Shown: positions 6,588 to 15,300 of the stretch, in pieces
Layout: every line of letters begins with the position of its first letter
Position numbering within the stretch: position 1 is the stretch's first letter
Assembly: GCA_035627375.1 (NCBI GenBank)
Contig: DASPLX010000031.1
Span: 1-22,505, forward strand
DNA: 22,505 nt
Direction: 5' to 3'
From: DASPLX01 sp035627375
GTDB taxonomy: Bacteria; Pseudomonadota; Gammaproteobacteria; Burkholderiales; Burkholderiaceae_D
Position numbers and translations under genes: made by a program
The notes under the pieces: generated by a model
Database searches by the model: none
Told to the model about the DNA's origin: nothing
What the model saw: only the letters and a program-made list of their open reading frames with translations

Positions 6588-9332
6588 TCACGCCGCCAGC
6601 AGCGCCGACGCCGCCTGGTAGTCGTTCGGAATCGCGTTCAAGTGCAGGTCGATGTCCGCGAGATACGGATCCAGTTCGGCGGTCATCCAACGCGCGATCG
6701 CCCGCTCCAGGTCCGGCGCCGACAGCGGGGCGGCGCTATTCAATCCGGTCACCAGGGTCAATCCGCTCGGGAACGCCGGCACCGTGAAGATTTTCAGGTC
6801 GGGCCGCAACTCCTTGAGGATCGGCACCACTTTCCAGGTATCGCCGAGCCAGAAGATCGATTTCCGGTCGCGCAGCGCCGTCGCCGGCGAGACCGGAAAG
6901 ACGTCGTGGAACGCGACGACCGTTCCGGCATGGGCATAGCGTTCGATATTCGCGAAGTCCTTGAGCGCCTGGTCGAAGGTGTGCAAGCCGTCGATGAAGG
7001 CGAAATCGACCGCCTGGCCGTCGAAGATGCGCCGCAAATCGTGTTGCGCGAAGAAATCGTCGCTCGTCTGCCGGAAGAGTTTCACCCAGCACTCCTGGGA
7101 GTGGACGATGTGGATCTCCGGATCGACGCCGACCGCTTTCGTCGCGCCTTGGGCAAAGCGCAGCGACTGGCCGGTCTCGACGCCGATCTCGAGATAGGTG
7201 GCGGGCTTCAGCCGGACGTGCAGCCACTGCAGCCAATCGAGATATTGCGGCCCCGGAAAACGCCGCTTGGCGGCGTCGATATGATCGCGCTGGTCGAGCA
7301 GCGGCAGCATTTCCAGCGCCGCCTGCTGATTCGGTATCTCTTGCAGGACGCGCTGGCAAAGCACGCGCGCCTCGCGCGTGGCGCCTTGTTGCATCAGCGT
7401 ATGCGCGAGCGTGAGATCGCCGATGATGCGTTCGGAGAATGTCGGCACATGGGGCGCCGGCGGCTGCGGATTGTCCAGGATCATCGTGGTTCCTTGTTCA
7501 TGCGCGGCGCCTGGGCGCGCGGCGATGCTTTCGAAGGCTAGTTCCAGGTGCCGGACCAGGGACGGCATGTCGAACAGGGGAGCGCTGGCGCGGTTGGCGG
7601 CAATTCTTTGCTTGAGCGCCGCGATCCGCGCGCGGTCGCGCCCGAGTCCGATCGCCTTGGATTCGTAGTCGCTCAGGTCGGTCGCGATCAGTTCCGGCAG
7701 CCCGATCGCCGTCAACAGGCTGCCCGCCATTCTCGAGGCGAAGGTGCGTCCCGCGCACGTCAACAATGGCAGTCCCGCCCAGAGCGCGTCGTTGGCCGTC
7801 GTTCCGGCGTTGAACGGCACGGTGTCGAGGAACAGGTCGGCCACGCGATAGCGGGCCAGATAGGCGGCCGGTGCCACGCGCGACGCGAAGACCAGCCTGG
7901 CCCGGTCGATGCCCTGCCGCTCGGCCTCCGCGCACAGATTGCGTTGCGCCCATTCGTTGTCGGCCAATAGCCAGAGCACGCTGTCCGGCACGGCATGAAG
8001 TATGCGCATCCAGCAGGCGAATACTTCCGGCGTGAACTTGTAGTTGTTGTTGAACGAGCAGAACACGAAGGCGCCGTCCGGCAAGCCGCACTCGGCCCGC
8101 GTCGGCGCCGGAGCGATCTCGCGCCGGCGGTCGCTGGGTTGGAAGCAATGGGGCAGGAGGAGCGGCTGTTCGGCGAAATGCGGACGCAGTTCCGGAGGCA
8201 GTACGAATTCATCCGCCACCACGTAATCGATCGCCGGCATCGCGGTCGTGCCCGGAAATCCGAGATAGGTCACCTGGACCGGAGCGGGCCGCCTGGCCAG
8301 GATGTCCGGCCGCACGCCCGAGGTCAGGCCGTGCAGATCGACCAGGATGTCGATTTCGTGCGCCCGGATGCAACGGGCCGCTTCTTCATCGCTCATGTGG
8401 CCGATGGGAATGTAGCGATCCATCGCGCCGATCACGCGCCGGCGCACCGGCGAGCCATCCTCGCGGCTCCAGCAGAATCCGTAGACTTCGACCTTGTTCC
8501 TGTCGTGCAGCTCGAACAGCTCGGCGGTGAGCAGCGCAACCGGATGCAGGCAGAAATCGGAAGAGAGATAGCCGATGCGCAGCCGCGCATGGGCGTAACC
8601 CGCGCGCTCGGCCAGCGCCGGCAGGCGCGTGTCGACCTTGGCCGCGACGAAGCGGCGCGCCACGGCAAGCTGCATGGCCGGGTCGTCGAACGCGCTCAAG
8701 GAGGACAGCGCCGAGATCGACTGCAGCATGCGCTCGACGGTGACGCCGGGCAGCTCCTTGAACACCGGCCATGCGCATTGCTTTTGCCGCAGATGGATCC
8801 AGTGCTGCAGGGCTTGCGGCTGGTTCGGCTCCAGCAGCAGGCTCTGCGTGAGCAATTGCTCGGCCTCGTGCAGGCGCTTGTCGATCTCGAGCCGGCGCGC
8901 GAGATTGTTCAAGGCTTGCAGGTGCAGAGGCCGATTCGCCGCCAGGCAGGCATCGTCCAGGGCCGGCACGCGGCGCCATTGCGCCAGCGCTTCGTCGATG
9001 CGTCCCTGCTGTTCGAGCAAGGTGCCGAGATTCAGGTGCGCCTCGATGAAATCGGGCTTGACAGCCAGGGCCGCGCGATAAGACTGTTCGGCCGCGGCGC
9101 GGTCGCCGGCATCGTTGAGCGCCACGCCGAGATTGAAATGGATGACGTAGGCAAGCGGCGAATCGGTTCCCGCCAGCCATGCGCGATAGAGCGGAACCGC
9201 GTCCGCCGGCTTGCCGGCGGCGGCCAGGCGCTCGGCCTCGCTCAGCAAGCCGAGCAGCTCCCGCATGCCGGCCGATGCGGCTTGCGCGGAGCGCGCCGAA
9301 TCGTCGGCGACGTTGGCGCTCCGGTTATCCAT
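6588..9332 (-). CDS. TPR O-GlcNAc transferase-like (GT41/SPINDLY) glycosyltransferase fused to a SAM methyltransferase
   Basis: The protein has 914 residues in three parts. Residues about 25-185 contain tetratricopeptide repeats (NLGVALNDAGDRAAAEQSYR, NLGTLLEQQGRIDEALAQW). Residues about 250-600 are an OGT catalytic region: RIGYLSSDFCLHP, LVDLHGLTSGVRPDILARRP, QVTYLGFPGTTAMPAIDY, FNNNYKFTPE (K432 aligns with the sugar-nucleotide-contacting lysine of human OGT), and FLDTVPFNAGTTANDALWAG. Such enzymes transfer a sugar from a nucleotide donor to Ser/Thr of proteins. Residues about 710-830 are a class I SAM methyltransferase (YLEIGVETGQS, VDFAFIDGLHTFDQ, VAFHDVFP). The start overlaps the repeat-protein stop by 8 bp, so the two are co-translated. 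A Thr/Ser-rich partner makes it the obvious candidate substrate. The donor sugar is unknown. There is no signal peptide, so action is cytoplasmic, before export. Confidence 0.9.
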   Translation of the reverse strand: MDNRSANVADDSARSAQAASAGMRELLGLLSEAERLAAAGKPADAVPLYRAWLAGTDSPLAYVIHFNLGVALNDAGDRAAAEQSYRAALAVKPDFIEAHLNLGTLLEQQGRIDEALAQWRRVPALDDACLAANRPLHLQALNNLARRLEIDKRLHEAEQLLTQSLLLEPNQPQALQHWIHLRQKQCAWPVFKELPGVTVERMLQSISALSSLSAFDDPAMQLAVARRFVAAKVDTRLPALAERAGYAHARLRIGYLSSDFCLHPVALLTAELFELHDRNKVEVYGFCWSREDGSPVRRRVIGAMDRYIPIGHMSDEEAARCIRAHEIDILVDLHGLTSGVRPDILARRPAPVQVTYLGFPGTTAMPAIDYVVADEFVLPPELRPHFAEQPLLLPHCFQPSDRRREIAPAPTRAECGLPDGAFVFCSFNNNYKFTPEVFACWMRILHAVPDSVLWLLADNEWAQRNLCAEAERQGIDRARLVFASRVAPAAYLARYRVADLFLDTVPFNAGTTANDALWAGLPLLTCAGRTFASRMAGSLLTAIGLPELIATDLSDYESKAIGLGRDRARIAALKQRIAANRASAPLFDMPSLVRHLELAFESIAARPGAAHEQGTTMILDNPQPPAPHVPTFSERIIGDLTLAHTLMQQGATREARVLCQRVLQEIPNQQAALEMLPLLDQRDHIDAAKRRFPGPQYLDWLQWLHVRLKPATYLEIGVETGQSLRFAQGATKAVGVDPEIHIVHSQECWVKLFRQTSDDFFAQHDLRRIFDGQAVDFAFIDGLHTFDQALKDFANIERYAHAGTVVAFHDVFPVSPATALRDRKSIFWLGDTWKVVPILKELRPDLKIFTVPAFPSGLTLVTGLNSAAPLSAPDLERAIARWMTAELDPYLADIDLHLNAIPNDYQAASALLAA

Positions 9333-12300
9333 GCAGGAATTCGATGCGCATGTCGACGCCGATCAGCAGTTGCGCCAAGTCATGGGTATAGACATGGTAA
9401 GTCGTGCCGTTGACGATGGTCGTGCCGGCATCGCTCCAGGCGTCGCGAGAATCGGTGAGGCGGACGATGTCGTTGGCATCGCCGTCGACCAGCATCCGTA
9501 CGACGCCGCCGTCTTCATCCGGCAGCAAGGTGCCGAAGCGGCGTACAGCGGCCGCGTTCGCCACCAGCACGTCGCCCGAGCCGCCGTTGCCGGCCAGGCC
9601 GACATGGCCGAGTTCCGCGTCCTGCTCCATCCTCGACAAGTCGATCACGCGGTTTTGTGACTGCGCGTCGATGCGCAGCCAGACGTCGGCGAGCGCATGC
9701 GTCTTGCCGTTCGCGTCGAGGTAACTCGACAGCAGGCCGATCTGGTTGCCGTTGTCGTAGAGTTCGACGCGCTCGGCGGCGAGGCGCAGCTCGACGATGC
9801 CGAGCTCGCCCAGGGTTTTCAGCTCGCCGGCCTGGCTGACGCCGTCCCGATTGCCGTCGAGCCAGACCAGGAGATCGCCGAAGCGCGCATCGCGCGCATC
9901 GAGCAGCCGGTCATGGTTGGCATCCAGCGCCGCCAGCGCCGCGAAGCCGTCGGCCGCGCGCGCGCCGGAAGGCAGCCGGGTTCCGCTGCCGAACAGCTCG
10001 CCGCCGTCGTCGATGCGGCCGTTGCGGTCGAGGTCGAGCGCCAGCAGGCCGTCGCCATCGGCGATCCAGCCGGCGGCGAGTTTTTGTCCGCTGGCATGCA
10101 AGTCGAAAATCGTGCCGGCGGACACATGCGTGGTATGGATGCCGTCGCCGTCCAGATCGAGCACCAGCGGCGTGCCGAACTTCAACGCATTCAATTGCGC
10201 GGTCGTCAGCGCCGCCACTTGGGCCGCTGTCATGGAACGTTGCTGGGCCGAATTGAGCGCCGCGATCTGCGCCGTCGTCAGCGCGTTGATGTCGGCGATT
10301 TCCAGCACCGGGATTTGCGCCGTGGTCAGGGCGGCCACCGCCGCCGTCGACAAGGCCGCGACTTCCGTCGGCGTGAGGGCCAGGATCTGCGCCGTCGTCA
10401 GGGCCGCGACCTGCGTCGCTTTCAGCGCCGCCACCTGGGCCGTGCCCAGGCCGGCGATTTCCGCCGTTGTCAGCGTCTGGATCGCCGCGGTGGTCAGCGC
10501 CGCGATCTGGGCGGTTCCGAGCGCGACGATGTCGGCCGACGGCAGCGCCGCGATCTGCGCCGTACTGAGCGCCGCGATCGATGCCGTCGGCAGGGCGGCG
10601 GCCTGGCTCGCCGTCAAGGCGGCGACCTGGGCCGTGCTCAGGGCGGCCACTTGCGCGACCTTCAACGCCGCGATTTGCGCGGTCGTCAGGTTGGCCACTT
10701 CGGCCGTCGTCAGGGCGGCGACCGCGGCCGTGGACAGGACAGGAATTTGCACCGTCGTCAGCGCCAGGACGTCGGCCGACGGCATGGCGGCGATCTGGCT
10801 CGAGGTCAGGGCGGCGACGGCGGCCGTCGGCAGCGCCGCGGTCTGGGCTGTTGTCAACGCGGCGACTTGCGCCGTCGTCAGCGCCGCCGCGTGCACGCCT
10901 TTGAGTCCCGCCAGCTGGGCCGTGGTCAGGGCGGCGATTTCGCCCGCGCTCAGGGCGGCGACGGCGGCCGTCGACAAGGCGCCTATCTGGGCGGAGGTGA
11001 ATGCGCCGACATCGGCTGTTTCCATCGCGGCGATTTGCACGGCGGACAGCGCGCTCACGGCCGCGGTCGAGAGCGCGGCAGTCTGCGCTGTCGTCAGCGC
11101 CACGAGCTGGGCCGCGGTCAGGGCCGCCGCCTGCGTCGCCTTCAAGGCGCCGAGCTGGGCCGTGGTCAGGGCGACGATGTCGTCGGTGGCGAACGCGGCG
11201 ATGCCGGTGGCCGAGAACGCCGCGATCTGCGCCGTCGAGAAACCCGTTATCTGCGCGGTGGTCAGCGCCTGCACTTGCGCGGTGGTCAGCGCCGCGATCT
11301 GGGCCGTGGTCAGGAGCGGGATGGCGGCGGTCGGCACGGCGCCGAATTGGGCCGCCGAAAGGGCGGCGACCTGGGCGCCGGTCAGCGCCGCGAATTGCGC
11401 TGTCGTCAGGGCGTTGATGTCGGCCGTCGGCAGCGCCGTCACCTGGGCGGTGGTCAGCGCGGCGAGCTGGCCGGTCGAGAGCGCCGGCATCTGGGCCGTC
11501 GTCAGCGCCGCGATCTGGGCCGTGGTCATGGCCGCGAGCTGGGTCGTCTTCAACGCGGCGATCTGCGCGGTGGAGAAGGCTGCGATTTCGGCCGTCGTCA
11601 GCGCCGCGATGCCGGTGGTGGAGAAGGCGGCGATCTGGGCGGTGCTCAGGGCGACGATGGAAGCGGTCGGGATGGCCGCGATCTGGGCCGTCGTCAGGGC
11701 AAAGATTTCCGACGTGGTGAGCACCGCGATGTCGTCCGTCGAGAGCGCGGCGAACTGGGCGGCCGACAGCGAGGCGATTTGCGCGCCGCTCATGGCCATC
11801 ACCTGCGCCGTCGTCAGGGCCTGGATGTCGTCCGTCGCCAGCGCGGCGATCTGCGCGGTGGACAGGGCCGAGATCGCCGCCGTCGAGATGGCGGCCACCT
11901 GCGCCGTGGTCAGCGCCTGCATCTGTGCAGTGCTCAATCCCGGCAACTGCGCGGCTTTCAGGGCGGCGACCTGGGCGGTCGTGAGCGCCGCGATATCGGC
12001 GGTCGGCAGGGCGGCGATCTGGGTCGATTTCAAGGCCACCAGCTGCGCCGTCGTCAGGGCCGCGACTTCGGCCGTCGTCAAGGCCGCGACCTGGGCGGTC
12101 GTCAGGTTGGGCAGGGCGGCGGTCGACAGCGCCGGCACCTGCGCGGCGGTGAATGCGGCGATCTGGGCGGTCGTCATGGCCGCCAGTTGGGCCGGCTTCA
12201 AGGCCGCGATCTGCGCCGTGCCGAGCGCCGCGACCTCGGCAGTCGTCAATGCCGCCACCCCCAGGGTGGACAGCGCCGCGATCTGGGCCGTGGTCAGCGC

Positions 12301-15300
12301 GACGATCGAGGCGGTCGGGATGGCCGCGATCTGGGCCGTGGTCAGCGCGGCGATCTCGGTGGTGGTGAGCACCGCGATGTCGGCCGCCGACAGCGCGCCG
12401 AACTGGGCGGCGGACAGCGCCGCGATCTGCGAGCCCTTCATGGCGACGATCTGCGCGGTGGTCAGCGCCTGGATGTCGTCGGTGCCGAGCGCCGCCAGCT
12501 GCGCGGTGCCGAGCGCCGCGACGGCGGCCGTCGGCAGTGCCTCGACCTGGGCCGTGCCGAGGGCGGCGATATTGGCGGTGGTGATGGCGGCGGCCTGGGT
12601 CGCCTTGAGCGCGGCGATCTGGGTGGTCGTCAGGGCACTGACCTGGGCGGTCGTCAGTGCGGCGATCCCGGCCGTCGTCAATGCCGTCACCTGGGCCGTC
12701 GTGAAGGCTGCCACTTCGGCGGTGGTCAATGCCGCCACCTGGGCGGTGGTCAGGGCCGCGATCTCGGCGGTGGTCAGCACGACGATGTTCGCGGTCGGCA
12801 ACGCGGCGAACTGGGCCGGCGTCAGCGCGGCGATCTGCGCGCCGGTCATGGCCACCGTCTGGGCCGTGGTCAGGGCGGCGATATCGGCCGTCGGCAAGGC
12901 GACGATCTGTGCCGTGGTCAAGCCGGCCAGCGCGGCGTTGGCCAGAGAGGGGATTTGCGCGGCCGTCAGGGCGGCCACCTGGGCGGTGCTGAGCGCCGCC
13001 AGTTGCGTCGCCTTGAGGGCGGCGATCTGGGCATTCGTCAATGCCGCGACTTCGGCGGTGGTCAGGCCGGCGATGCCGGCTGTCGACAACGCCGCCACTT
13101 GCGCGGTTGTGAAAGCCGCCACTTCCGCCGCCGTCAGCGCAGCCACCTGGGCCGAGGTCAGCGCCGCGATCTGGGCGGTGGTGAAGGCCGCGACGTCTGC
13201 CGTCGGCAGGGCCGCGATCTGGGCCGTCGTCAATGCCGCGATGCCGGAGGCCGGCAAGGCGGCCACCTGGGTCGTCGTCAGGGCCGCGAGCTGGGTTGCC
13301 GTCAGCGCCGCCACCTGCGCCGGCTTCAAGGCCAGGATCTGCGCCGTGGTCAGCGCGGTCACGTCGGCCGTCGGCAAGGCGGCGACTTGCGCGCTGGTGA
13401 GGGCGGCGACGGCGCCGGTGCTCAGCGCGGGCGTCTGCGCGGCGGTGAGGGACGCTATCTGGGCGGTCGTCATGGCGGCGACCTGGGTCGACTTCAACGC
13501 CGCGATCTGGGCGGTCGACAGCGCGGCGACTTCCGCCGTGGTCAGCGCGGTGATGCCATCGGTCGACAAGGCCGCGATCTGGGCGGTGCTCAGGGCGACG
13601 ATCGAGGCGGTCGGTATCGCCGCGACCTGGGCCGGGGTCAGCGCCGCGATTTCCGCCGTCGTCAGCACCGCCAGGTCGTCGGTCGTCAGGGCGCCGAAAT
13701 TGGCGGCGGAAAGGGAGGCGATCTGGGCGCCGGTCATCGAGGCGACCTGCGTCGTGGTCAACGCCTGCATCTGCGCGGTGCTGAACGCGGCCAGCTGGTC
13801 GGTCGTCAGCGCGGCGACGGCGGCATTGGTCAGGGCAACGATCTGGGCCGTGCCGAGCGCCGCGATATCGCTCGTCGTGATGGCGGCGACCTGGGTCGGC
13901 TTGAGCGCGGCGATCTGGGCGGTGCCGAGCGCGGCGATTCCGGCCGTGGTCAGCGCGGCGATGCCGGCCGTCGTCAGCGCCGCGATCTGCGCGGTCGTCA
14001 ATGCCGCGAGATCCGCCGTCTCGATGGCCTGGATCTGATCGGTCGTCAAGCCGACGATGGCGGAGGTCGACAGCACCGGTACCTGGGCAGTCGTCAGCGC
14101 GGCGATCTGAGCAGTCGTCAGGGCCGCCAGCTGCGCCGGTTTCAAGGCGGCGATCTGGGCCGTGGTCAGCGCCGCCGTTTCGGCGGTGGTCAGCGCGGCG
14201 ATGCCGGCGGCCGACAAGGCGGCGATCTGGGCGGTGCTCATCGCGATGATGGAGGCGGTCGGTATCGCCGCCACTTGCGCCGGGGTCAGGGCCGCGACTT
14301 CCGCCGTCGTCAGCACTGCGATGTCATCGGTGCCGAGCGCGCCGAATTGGGCGGCGGAAAGGGCAGCGATCTGCGCTCCCTTCATGGCCGCCACCTGGGC
14401 CGTGGTCAGCGCCTGGATCTGGGCGGTGCCGAGCGCCGCGAGCTGGCTGGTGCTCAGCGCGGCGACGGCGGCGGTCGGCAGTGCCGCCACCTGGGCGGTG
14501 CCGAGGGCGGCGATGGCGGCGCTGTCGAGCGCCGCGGCTTGCGTGGACTTGAGCGCCGCGATCTGGGCCGTGCCGAGCGCCCCGACCGAGGCGGCGGGCA
14601 GGGCGGCAATGGCAGCGGTGCTCAGCGCGCCGATCTGCGCGGCCGACAATACGGCGATGTCCGCCGTTTCCATCGCTTGTATCTGTGCCGTCGTCAATCC
14701 CACGATCGCCGCGGTCGAGAGCGAAGGAACCTGGGCCGTCGTCAAGGCCGCGATCTGCGCCGTCGTCATTGCCGCGATCTGCCCGGGTTTGAGCGCCGCG
14801 ATCTGCGCCGCCGAAAACGCCGCGACTTCGGCCGTGGTCAGCACCGGTATGCCGGCCAGCGGCAAGGCGGCGACCTGGGCGGTGCTCAACGCCGCCACGG
14901 AATCGGTCGGCAAGGCGGCGATCTGGGCCGTGGTCAGGGCGGCGATTGCCGCCGTCGCGAGCACCGCGGTATCCGCGGTCGATAACGCGCCGAACTGCGC
15001 ACTCGAAAGGGAAGCGATCTGGGTTCCCTTCATGGCGCCGATCTGCGTCGGCGTCAGCGCCACGATGTCGTCGGTGCCAAGGGCGGCGATCTGCGCCGTG
15101 CTCAACGCGGCAACCGCGGCGGTGGAAAGCGACGCCACCTGCGCGGTGGTCAGCGCGACGATCTGGTCGGTGCTCAGGCCCGGCATCTGCGAGGCCTTGA
15201 GCGCGGCGGTCTGGGAGGTCGTCAGTCCGGCTACGTTGGCGGTCGTGAACGCCGCCAGCTGGGTCGTCTTGAGCGCGGCGAACTGGGTCGCCGTCAGGGC

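Noticed and set aside
7995..9413. 472-codon plus-strand ORF opposite the glycosyltransferase
   Set aside because: The minus strand encodes clear TPR and GT41 motifs here; the plus frame is Arg/Gln-rich without domains.
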